Shown one piece after another: positions 36,227 to 48,200 of a stretch of 64,000 bases of DNA. The notes under the pieces were generated by a model, which saw only the letters and a program-made list of their open reading frames with translations, ran no database searches and was not told the origin of the DNA. This DNA comes from JBBDJB01 sp040880125 (GTDB lineage Bacteria > Planctomycetota > Planctomycetia > Pirellulales > JBBDJB01), in assembly GCA_040880125.1 (NCBI GenBank), contig JBBDJB010000035.1, positions 33,757 through 97,756 on the forward strand, written 5' to 3'. The position numbers and the translations under genes are program-made. Each line of letters begins with the position of its first letter. The stretch's first letter is position 1.

Positions 36227-39200
36227 ATGCAGCTTTCTCAACGACGAGGTCCGTGGGGCAAGAGACTTCGCAATCGCCTGGCCAAGAGGCAGAGTTCGAA
36301 GGGGCAACGCCCGCCCAAGATGGAAGCCCTGGAAGCCCGCGTGCTGCTGGCTGTCGACACTTTCCCGGCCCTCGCCGCGCAGGACCCGATCGGCTCGCTC
36401 GTTTACGAAGGCAACGCCTCGGCCGATATCAGCGCGGAGGACACTTCCGACAGCTTCACGATCGACCTGGATGCTGGTCAAAGCGTTTCGGTCTACATGC
36501 AGGCCGATGCGCCGCTGAAGGCGGAGCTTTCCGTGGACGGTCCGGCCAGCGATCCATTTGACGTCATCACCTCGGCCGCGGCCGCCGGCGAGGACCTGCT
36601 TCTACAAAATCTTCAAGCGACCGACGGCGGCACGTACACGATCGGCGTGACCGGCCTGGACAGCACTACCGGCAACTATTCGATCCGCGTGGTGCTCAAC
36701 GCCGCGATTGAAGAAGAGCCAATCACAGCGCAGGCGAACGACGCGCTGGCCGACGCGCAGGATCTTGACGGTGCATTTACTTCGCTCAGCGGCACCGCCG
36801 ACCGGGCGGCTGTTTCCGGCGAGTTGGACAGCGTCCTCAGCCAGGATTGGTACCGTTTCTCGCTAGACGACGGACAGACCGCCTCGCTGGCGCTGTCGCC
36901 CCCGGGTGTATCGCTGGAACTGTACGACGATAGCGGCAATTTACTGGCGCACTCGGTCACGACGGCCAACGCGGGCCAGCGGATCGGCAACTTCGTCGAC
37001 GCCACGTCCGATGGCAGCCCGAATTCCTACTTCGCCCGGGTATCCGGTACGGACTCGAGTTACCTCCTGCTGGTGACGCGGGGGGCGGATTTCGACGCCG
37101 AACCGAATGACGCGGTTGCCACCGCGCAGGACATCTCGCTCACCGGCACGGTCCTGGGGGGCAGCAGCAGCGGCGCCTCGCTACCCGGCGGGTCGGGAAC
37201 GCCCATCGCCGGTGCGACCGATATCGTCGGCTCGCCGATTGCGCTTGGCTTTGCCGCGGACGGCTCGTTTTCCGGTCCGTCCATCGGCATACAGCACAAT
37301 GGCGTCGAGTACATCAACTTTGGAACGTTTCTGGCCAGCTACACAGTCGGCTTCAACGGAAGCAATTTCACCAACGGCGCCCCGAGCGATGGTACTGCCT
37401 TCGGCGTGACGCTGGCGAACCTCAGCAGTGGTTCTCGGCATACCATTCGGGCCACGGGCAATGTCACTCCGAACGTGGGCTTCGAGCGCATCGTTGTGTG
37501 GAACGAAGGGGATGACCACGCGCTAGTTTATACGACGCTTACGAATAATACGGCCGCGCCGCTGAACAACGTGGCCTTTCTGGAGAACCTCGACCCTGAT
37601 CCGGGCAGCGTGTTCAGCTCCAACAACGACGTTACCGCCGGAGGCGAATTGGTCGTCGCTTCCGGAGACGGCGCCGGCGCGATCGGCCTGGGTTCGGTCG
37701 ATCCGCAGCGTGTCGTTTCCGCAGAAGGGTTTTCGAATCAGAACCCCTTCGACATCATCAACAGCCCTGAAGATCCCAACGGCGGCACTAACGACATCGC
37801 GATCAGCCTGGCGTTCGACGCCGGTGCGCTGGCGCCTGGCGCGAGCGTCACAAAGGTGTTGGCGATGGTCTTCGGCAGCAACCAGGCCGCCGTGGAAGCG
37901 CGCTACGCTGAGATTGCGGAGCAAACGACGGGGATGGCCGAAGACCTCGACCATTACAGCATTCCGGTGCTTTCGGGCGACACCCTCCAACTTGACGTCA
38001 CCACGCCTGGCGGCGGCGCCGGCGAACCAGTCAACCTGCTCGACGCGGCCATCGAGTTGTACGATCCCTCGGGTGTGCTGGTCGCGAGCGACGCCAGCGG
38101 CTCGCTCTCCCACTCGGCCACTTCCAGCGGGACGTATACGGTCCGCGTGCTTTCGGAGAACGACACCTCAGGTGAGTACGTGCTGACGGCGAGCGGTTAC
38201 ACCGGTGCGCCCGGCGCCTATGAGGTGACGTCCAGCACGCCGGCCGACGGCGCGTTTCTGACCGCAGCCCCCAGCGTGTTCCTTGTCGAGTTGTCCGATT
38301 CGGTCTTGGCGACGAGCCTTACCGGTGCCGACCTGTCGATTAACGGCGCGACGGCAAGTGCAGTGACGATCGTCGACGGCGATACGTTGGAGTTTGTGCT
38401 GCCCGCGCTGGCCGACGGCGTGCACGAGTTTGAAATCGCTGCCGGGTCGATCCAGGCCCTGGACGGTCGACCGATCGAGGCCTTTACCGGGCAGATCACG
38501 ATCGACGCCACCGCGCCGCGGGTGATCGATTCCTCGATCCAGCAGAATGAGACGGTGGCGGCCGGGGGCTCACTGGTTTACACGGTCGTGTTCGACGAGA
38601 CGCTCAACGCGGCGGTTTTGGGACCGACGGACGTGCAGCTTACCGGTCAGGTCAACGGGCCACGAATTCTGGCGAACTTCGATTACGACCCGGTCACGTC
38701 GACGTTGACTTTGCAATACGACAACCTCCCCGAGGATCTCTATACGCTGAGGCTGATCAGCGGGGATGGACGATTCGAGGATCCGTCCGGCAACAACCTG
38801 GACGGCGAGCCATTGGCGTTTCCCATTCCGCCGAACAGCTCGGGTGACGGCTCGCCCGGGGGCGATTTCGTGCTCAATTTCGCGACGGATACGAGTTCGT
38901 TGCCGTTTCCCACGCCGCTGCAGCCGGTCGATCCCTTGGGCAGCCAAGCCTATACAGGCGAGGTTCAGGGTGTCATCGGCCTGGGCGATACCGACAGCTT
39001 TACAATCGACTTGGACGGCGGACAGTCGTTCTCCCTGCTGGTTGTGGCCGGCGATAATCTGAGGGCGGAATTGACGATCGAAGGTCCGGCGAGTGATCCA
39101 TTTGAGGCAGTTGTGGCGGCATCCGCAGCCGGAGAGAACGTGCTGGCGCAGTCGCTGACCGCCACCGAACCGGGAACGTACACCATTTCCGTCGCCGGTC

Positions 39201-42200
39201 TGGATGACACAATCGGCTTCTACGCGGTGCGGCTGCTGCTAAACAGCGCGCTGGAGGAAGAGGGCCATTCCGGCGCGGCAAACGACTCGCTGACCGACGC
39301 GCAATCCCTCGAAAGCGACTTCATCCCTGCCGGTAGCGGCGCCTCGGAGCGGGCGGCGCTGACGGGTGGACTCGCGACCGAGGTCGATCAGGACTGGTAC
39401 TCCTTTACTCTGGAAGACGGCGGCGTGGCGTCCGTTCTGCTGGCGGAGCTCGCCGGCGGACCGGCGACCTTTGAATTGTACAATGCAGCGGGCGAGTTGT
39501 TGGCCACCGGACCGTCGCAGACGGATGAGGGCTCGGCGATTCATAACTTCGTCGATGCAACCAGTGACGGAGGGGCGGACGATTACTTTGTGCGGGTTCA
39601 TGGAATGTCGGCGGACTATAACCTGCTGGTCACCCGAGGTGGTGATTTCGAGCGGCTGACCAGCGGCGGCGCGCGGCAGATGATCGCAGGCACCGGATTT
39701 CAGGAGCCGAATGCCGGCGCGTCGACCTATGTGGCCGGCACCAACGGCGACCAGGAGTTGGGGTTCGGCGGCTCGATCACTACCGGCGTATTTGCCGGGG
39801 TCGAGAATTTTGGCGGCGGCAACAAGCAGTACTTCGTATGGGCCAGCAGCATCCAGTTGCAGACGGACGCGGTCGCCATCGGCGACTATCAGGACATTGA
39901 GATCGCGATCGACGTCCGAACGTTCGAAGACAGTTCCGGTAGCGACTGGGAGGGGTCGGATTCGCTTCGCGTATTCGCAGAATTGAGCCAGGGAGGCGGT
40001 CCGGTCACCGTGGTCGAGGTGGTTCCCACAACCACCGGCGGAAGCCCCGATCGCCTCAAGGCGCTCGAACTGGGCAGTCTTAACGACGGCCCCTTCACGC
40101 GCTTCGATGTCGACGTTCCGGACGGGAATTTTGACACGCTACGAGTGGTGATCCAAGGGACAAACGAATCGTCCACCGAACGTTACATGTTCGACAACTT
40201 GGAGATCACTGGCGTCGACCGATTTCTCGCCCAGCCGCAGGACATTTCGCTGACTGGCAACGTGAGCGGCGGATTACAGTTTATCCCGGGCGCCATCGAG
40301 GCCGTGCAGGAGAAATTAACCGCTGAGGATGCCGCCGCAGGCGATTGGTACGGTTTCAGTAACGACATGGACGGCAACCTGGCGGTGGTAGGGGCGACGG
40401 GGGCGGACGCTAACGGAAGTGGATCTGGGGCCGCCTACATCCTGGAGTTCATCGACGGTGGCTGGCAACAAGTCGCGAAGCTGACGCCCGACGACGGGTT
40501 GGCCGGCGATGCTTTCGGCTGGTCCGTCGCCATCGACGGGCAGCGGGTGCTCGTAAGTGCTCCGCGTACCGATACGGCCGGCAGTAATTCGGGTTCGGTT
40601 TACGTCTTCGAATTGGTCGAAGGCGTATGGCAGCAGACCGCGAAGCTGGAATCGCTCGATGCGGCCGGCAACGACCTGTTCGGCTACTCAGTCGCGTTGG
40701 AGGGTAATCGGGCCCTGGTCGGAGCACTGAGTAGCGGCGGAACCGGTGCGGCCTACATCTTCGAGGGAGGCGGCGGGACGTGGAGCCAGGTCAAGAAGCT
40801 TGTCGCCGGCGACGCCGAGGCAAACGACCGACTTGGTTCCTCCGTCGACTTGCAAGGCGATCTCGCCGTGGCCGGAGCCTTCCAGACAGACACAACCGGG
40901 GCGGCCTACATCTTCGAACGCTCCGGTGCCGATTGGACCCAGATCGACAAATTGACCGCCAACGATGCGGCCGGACTCGATCGCTTCGGCGCGTCGATAT
41001 CGATCGACGGCGATTGGCTCGCCATTGGCGCTAGCGAGGACGACGACCGAGGCAGCAGCAGCGGCGCAGTCTATCTGTTCCAAAGGAGTGGACCAGAGTC
41101 CTGGGAACAGATGCGAAAACTCGTGCCCAACGACTCGGCCGCCGGCGACCGCTTCGGCAATTCGCTCGACCTGCAAGGCGGGCGGTTGCTGGTCGGTGCA
41201 ATCCTTCATTCCGACGGCGCCACCGGTAGCGGTGCAGCATATCTGTTCGAGCAGATGCCCGCGGGCTGGATGCTGGTCGACAAGCTGACCGCCGATGACG
41301 CCGGTGGCTCTGATCGGCTGGGTCAATCGGTCGCCCTTGATGGCGATCGATTCATGGCGGGGGCCTACTTCAACGAACATCCCGAAGCGGGCAACGAAGC
41401 CGGTGCGGTTTATTCCTTCTCGTTCCCGCTGTTCGACGAATTCGTCGTCTCCGCCCAAAGCGGTGATATGCTGAGCCTGACGACGTACACCCCCGGCGAT
41501 CAGCCGGGAGAGCCGGTCAATTCGCTCGTGCCGCGCTTGCAGTTGGTCGATCCCGACGGGGTCCTGGTGGCCCAGAACGCCGGCGGCGCTGCCGACGGGC
41601 ATAACGCGCTGGTGATGTACGAGGCCGACAAGGACGGACTGTACACGGTACGGATACTCAGCAGCCAGGCGGGCGTGGGAGGTGAGTACGCCCTGGAAGT
41701 CGATGGCGCCACTGGCCCGCTTCCGGGCTTCGAAGTGATTGACTCGGACGTGGCCGATGGCTCGGTGCTCGTCAATGCACCGAACCAGGTGACGCTTCGA
41801 TTCAACGAACGGCTACGGCTGGATACACTGGCAGCGGGCGATCTACAGGTCGACGGCCAACCGGCGCTCGGCTTTACGCTCGTCGATTCCTACACCGTGC
41901 AGTTCGATCTTCCGGTGCTCACTGACGGGGAACATTCACTAACGATCGACGCGGGCATGCTGCTCAACCTGCAGGGAACCGCCGTCAGCCCCTTCGCACT
42001 GTCGTTCGATGTGGACCAGACGGGTCCGAGGGTGATCTCCGCCACCTGGAACGGCGGAGCATTTCCGGCGAACGCGGCTTTCGACGAAGGCCCCCTGAGT
42101 GTCACTTTCACGTTCGACGAAGAGCTGCGACAGGTTGCCAATTCGCTCAACGCCAACGACGTGCTGCTGTTCAATCACCTAGACGGCACGTCAACCGGCG

Positions 42201-45200
42201 CATCGTCCTTTCTGTACAACACCGAAACCGACACCGTCACCGCGACATTCCCGGAACTGTTAGAGGGACTATATACGCTGACCTTGCTCTCGGGCGACGG
42301 AGCGTTCGAGGATGCGTTTGGGAACGATCTGGATGGCGAGCCCCTGGGCGCAGTTGGCGATGGGACGCCCAGTGGCGACGGAACCCGCGGCGGCAACTAC
42401 AACATCGACCTGTTCGTGGACGGCGGCGACGAGGCCGTGCCGCTGCCCGAGCTCGAACAGAAGGCTCCGCTGGGCAGCCTGATCTACGACCCCACGGTTT
42501 CCGGCGCAATAGGGCCCGGTGGCGATACCGACTCGTTCACGATCGATGTCGATCCCGATCAGACGATCACCGTCGTCGTCGTGCCGCAAACACCCGGTCT
42601 GCGCCCGCAGGTGACGTTGCACGGTCCGGCCGGCGATCCGTTCACCACGTCGGCATCAGCGCCGGCGGTCGACTCGCCCGCCGTGCTGCAAACGGTAGCT
42701 GCCACCCTAGGTGGAACCTACACGATCGACGTGCAGGGCTTGGACGATTCATTCGGCGTCTACACGATCCAAGTGGTCCTCAATGCCGCCGTGGAATTGG
42801 AAGAGCACAGCGAGGCTGGCAATGACACCTTTGCCGACGCGCAGGACTTGGACGGCAGCTTCATTGATTTGGCCGGCGGGCTCGCTTCGCGCGGAGCCGT
42901 GATCGGGCAGGTGCCGCCCGCTCTGGGCATCTCCGTTGTCGGCGACGACTTCGAGTCCGGCGGACTCTCCGGCGCCTGGACGGCCAGCTCTTCAACATCG
43001 GAAGGACGCATCCGCGTCACCGGCGCCGAAGGCACCGCCGGCGGAAGCTTCGCCCTGCTGATGGATACCATCGAAGCCAGTTCCGGTGGTTTCGTCTTGA
43101 ACGAAGCCATTTGGACAGTCGATTTGAACGGTGTGTTGTCGCCGACTTTGAGCTTTTCCCACGCGGAATGGGGCGACGAACAGGAAACCTTCAGCGGTCC
43201 GTATACGGGCAGCGTGAATGCCGATGGCGTATCGATCAGCGCAGACGGTGTGAATTGGCATCCGGTCCTCACGCCGGACGAGCAGTCCACCGGCGAGTGG
43301 GCAGAGTACACGGTAGACTTGGCCGCCGAGGCCACTGCCGCCGGGATTTCGCTGGGCGAAAACTTCCGCATCAAGTTCCAGCAGTACGACAACTTCCCGA
43401 TTGCCACCGACGGGCGCGGTTACGACGAGATCCGCATCAGTACGCCGGCCGTCTCCGACGACTGGTATAGCTTCACCCTGGCCGATGGCCAGTTGGCCAG
43501 CTTCGCCATGGCCACGCGGACGCCCGGCCACGTCGAGTTGGAGTTGTACGACGCCTCGCAGACGCTGATCGCCTCCGGCAGCGCGGCCGAGGAGTTGGCC
43601 CAGGTGTTGACCAACTTCCAGGACACCACCACCGACGGGGCCGACGACCGCTACTATCTGCGAGTCACCGGCTTCAACGCCGCCTACAGCCTGATTGTCA
43701 TGCGCGACGGCAATTTCGATACCGAGCTGAACGACAGCCTGGCCGAAGCGCAGGACATCTCACAGACGGGCGTGGCGATGGGGCACATCTTGGACAACTC
43801 CTCCAACGGCGGCGGACCGCTGGTCGACCACGTCATTCAAATCAGCATCGACGGCCTGCGGTCCGATCTGCTGGAGAACCTGGTGAACTCGAATCCGTCG
43901 CAGTATTCGAATTTCCTGCGACTGGAAAACGAAGCCAGCTTCACGTTTAACGCCCGCACGGACTATACGCACTCGATTACGTTGCCCAACCACACCTCGA
44001 TGTTGACAGGCCGACCGGTACTCAATCCGGCCGGGCAACCGAACACCACCGGGCACCAATGGACGACTAACTCGGATCCATCACCTAGCCAGACGCTTCA
44101 CAATAACAATCCGTTCGTCAGCTACATCTCTAGCACCTTCGACGTGGCGCACGACGCCGGTTTGCTGACGCGTCATTACGCCAACAAAACCAAGTTCAGC
44201 ATTTACACGAGCAGTTACAACGCGGCCAACGGCGCACCGGACAGCAATCCGGTCGGCGGTGACAACGGCACCGACAAGATCGACCAAAACTCCATCACCG
44301 CCAGCCTCGGCGGAATTATTGGACCGTTTGTTTCCGCTCTGAATTCCACGCCCGAGGACGTGCGGACATATAACTTCCTACACTTTGCCGATCCGGACGG
44401 CGCGGGCCACTCCAGCGGATGGGGTAGTTCTGTTTGGGAAGCGTCTGTCCGCTCGGTGGACGCCTACCTCGGCCAATTATTCAATGCGATCACCAGCAAC
44501 CCCGAGCTGGCGGGCAACACGGCGCTGATTATCACGGCGGACCACGGGGGGACGGGCTTCGGCCACGGCAGTGCAAGTGATCCACTGAACTACACTATTC
44601 CCTTCTACGTTTGGGGGCCCGGCTTTGAGGGCGGCGATGACTTGTATGATGTCTGGTCCGACACGGTAGCTGATCCCGGCACCGGACGGCCCGACTACAA
44701 TGCCGAGAATCAGCCGATCCGCAATGGCTCCGGAGGTAATCTAGCCATGGCGCTGCTGGGACTGGAACAGATCCCCGGCTCGTCCATCGTCGCTACCGGA
44801 TCCGTCGAGGCCGCCAGCGATCTCGACTACTACCGCTTCGACGCAGTGGCCGGCGATCACCTCGTGATCGAAACTTTCACGCCGGCGGGCGGCGCGGGCC
44901 AGGTCCTTAACGAGCTCGATCCGACGATCGAGCTGTACGATCCCAACGGCATCTTGGTGGCGACCGCCGATGGCGGCGCGCCCGACTCCCGAAACGTCCA
45001 CTTCGAGTACGATGCCGAAATGGCCGGCACCTATCGCGTCGTCGTCCGCTCGAACGGCGAACCCGACGGCACGAACCGGGGCGAGTATGTGTTGAGCGTC
45101 CAGGGCGCCACCGGGGGTACCAACGCGCCGCCGCAGGTCGCCAACGTCAATCCAGGCAACGGCGCCACTGTCACGAACTTCCCCACCACTTATGTCGTCG

Positions 45201-48200
45201 ACTTCAGCGAGACGATTCGCGCCACTTCGGTCCAGGCGAGTGACCTTGTCATCGGCGGCCTTCCCGCCACGGACGTGGAAGCGATCGACGGCGACTCGTT
45301 CCGCTTCACCGTGGACGCGGCCGCGAATGTGGGCGACGGTACTTACACCGTGGAGATGGCCGAAGGCGCAGTGGCCGATCTGTTGGGCGAGGACAGTGTC
45401 GCCTTCAGCGGCAGTTTCAATCTCGACACAACCCCGCCAGTGATCCTGTCGGCCACGTTCAACGGCGGAGCGTTCCCCTCCTCCGGCATCTTCCAGGACG
45501 GCCCGCTGACTGTGACCTTCACCTTCAGCGAAGATCTCGGGGATACGCCCATCAATGATGACTTTGTGCTTTTCGACAATCTCAGTGGTACTACTTTTGT
45601 CGCTACGGACATCCAATACGACTCGGGTACCGACGTGCTGGAACTTCAGTTCCCATTCCTTCCCGAGGGTGTCTACACGCTGACGCTGATCTCGGGCGAC
45701 GAGGCCTTTGAGGACCTGCACGGCAATGACTTGGACGGCGAGCCGCTGGGTGCGTCGCCTGCCGGAACGCCAACCGGCAATGGCGACATCGGCGGGCACT
45801 ATTCGTTGAATTTCACCGTCGACCGGCTCGTCTCGCCAGCAGCGCCTTTCGCGCGTCTCGCTCCGCTGGGCGGGCTGATGTTCTCCAGCACCGGAAACGC
45901 AGGCTTAATCAACTCCAACACCGACACGGACCGGATCTCCTTCTTCCTCCAGTCGGGCGAAACGATCTCCGCGGTGGTCACGCCGGAGAATCCCGCCGCC
46001 ACACTTTCCGTCAAGCTTAGCAGTGGTGCTATCTACACGGCACCGGGACCAGGCGAGCCGGTCGTACTTCCGCCGACTGTTCTCATCAGCAGCGGACTGC
46101 GGTCGCTCTTGATCTCAGGCGATGCGCCGACGGAGTTCGAAGCGGTGCTTTACCGCAATGCCTCCCTGGAAGCACTTGTGGGAGACAGCGACCCGGCCGA
46201 GCCGATGCCGCTGGACAACTCGTTGATCCAGCTCGATTCCGGCCGGTTTGGCGTCATTGGCCGCAGCGATTTGCCGACCCTGCTGGTCGACACCATGGTT
46301 TGGGCCGTGCAACCCTCCTCGGGCGAAATCCTGCAGATCGACCCGATCACCGGCATCGTCTTCGACCGCTTCCCCGCACCGGACGCCTTGGCCGCGGGCC
46401 ATACCAACGTCGGCCTCTCTATGGCCGAAGAAGGTGACAGCCTGCTGTACGTCAATGGCGACATCGATCCGGCCGTGCTCTACCGCCTGAATCCGGAGAA
46501 CGGCGCAGTCCTCTCGGTCGAGACGGTCGCCGCCGGGCCAGACGGCCGCGGTTTGAGCTTTGCCGGGGGTACGCCTCACTCGATCTTCCTGAGCGGTCCC
46601 GATGTTTCGCGCCAGGCTGGATATAGTGGCGGACTGAGCAGCCACCTGGCCACGGCCGACTTCGACGCACTCGGCGGCGACGATTCCGGCCGCCAGTTCG
46701 CCTACTCCGCCGCCGATGGCATGATCCGCGAATTCTCCGCCACGGCTCCGGACACCGTAACGAACTCCTTTGCCGCGCCCGGTGGCGGTCCGCTGCTCGG
46801 CCTGGCCTTCGCCGATGACGACCTCTACGCGGTCAATGCCGCCGGCGACCTGTTCACGCTCAATCCTGATACCGGCGCCATTCTCGACGTGGTGACGATC
46901 TCCGGTGGGGCGCTCGTCGGATTGGGTGCCTTCCGCCCGGTGGGCACCACGGTTCAAGATGAGCCCAACGACACCGTGGCGAATGTCGTCTCCAGCGGCC
47001 TCATTGGCGGCGGAATCTTCACGGACAATGGCACTATCGGCGACAACCCGGAGGTCCCAGCCAACCGCGACGTCGACCTGATCGAAGTTCGCTTGAACGC
47101 CGGGGATCGCATCATCATCGACGTGGACGCCGCCGAGGCCGGATCCTCGCTCGATCCGATGTTAGGGCTGTTCAACGCCGCCGGGGTCCGTCTTTCGTTA
47201 AGTGATGATACGCCGGCTCCTGGCGAGCCGTTCACCCTTGATCCCTATATCGACTTCACCGTAGCTTCCACCGGCGTGTACTATGTCGGCGTCAGCGGTT
47301 TCTCCAACTCCAGTTACAACATATTCACGCCGGCAAGCGGATCGACCGGCGACACGGGCCCGTACAACATCCAGATCTCGGTCAACACGACTGCCTCGCC
47401 GACTCCCGCTCTGCTCTCTGCCCGCGGCTTCGATCCGGAACTGAAGGCCGCGGCAAATGAGGATGACCACGACCATGAGGAGGGAGAACACGATGACGAC
47501 CACGTGGAAGCTTCGGCTGCCGATGTCGCCCGTGCTTGGCCGGCCATCACGACGACAGGCGCTCCGCCGCTCGCCGCGGCGCTGACCGAGGTGCCTCTGC
47601 CGGACGTCGATGCCTACACGATCGACTTGACCGGCAAGGTCGGCGAAACGCTCGACTTTATCCTGGACGGGCAGGTCGGCGCGGACTTCTCCGGTGAGTT
47701 GATGGAACTGCTGGACGTCGACGGGACAACCGTACTGGCCACTGGGCTAGCCGACCCGCTGGGCACCGGCGCGGCGAACTACGACCAGGGCATCCTCGGC
47801 TTTACCGTGCCCGCCGATGGCGTCTACATGCTGCGGATCACCTCCAGCGTCGCCGGGGAGTACGGGCTTCTCGTCACCGATAGCGTGCTGTTCGACACCG
47901 AGCCGAATGACGAGGCAGCCGACACGCTCCGCAGCCTCGACGGCACGGGCGCAGCACTAGGCTTCCTCGGCGGATCCGCCGGCGTGGCGTTCGCCGACCC
48001 GGCAGGCGATACGTATGGCAGCGGCGCCGGGCAAGTCGATATCGCAAGTATTCAGGCATCCGTCGTGGGCGAAAATGTTGTCTTTCGAGCGGTCTTCCAC
48101 CACGACATTTCTCCCGACGCCACCATTAACCTGATTGAACTCGATTTGGATCAAAATCCCTCAACGGGTGAGCCCAGCATCCAAGGACAGCTCTCGCCGC

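Noticed and set aside
40270..41430. CRISPR-like or DNA-level tandem repeat
   Set aside because: The repetition is at protein level (FG-GAP units), with diverged codons and no regular spacers.
43815..44780. Sulfatase identity for the embedded enzyme domain
   Set aside because: No formylglycine motif (C/S-x-P-x-R); the TLPNH motif points to the NPP branch.
44741..46957. Minus-strand frames of 280-350 codons in the giant gene
   Set aside because: Arg/Val/Gly-rich antisense of the repeat modules; no start signals or domains.
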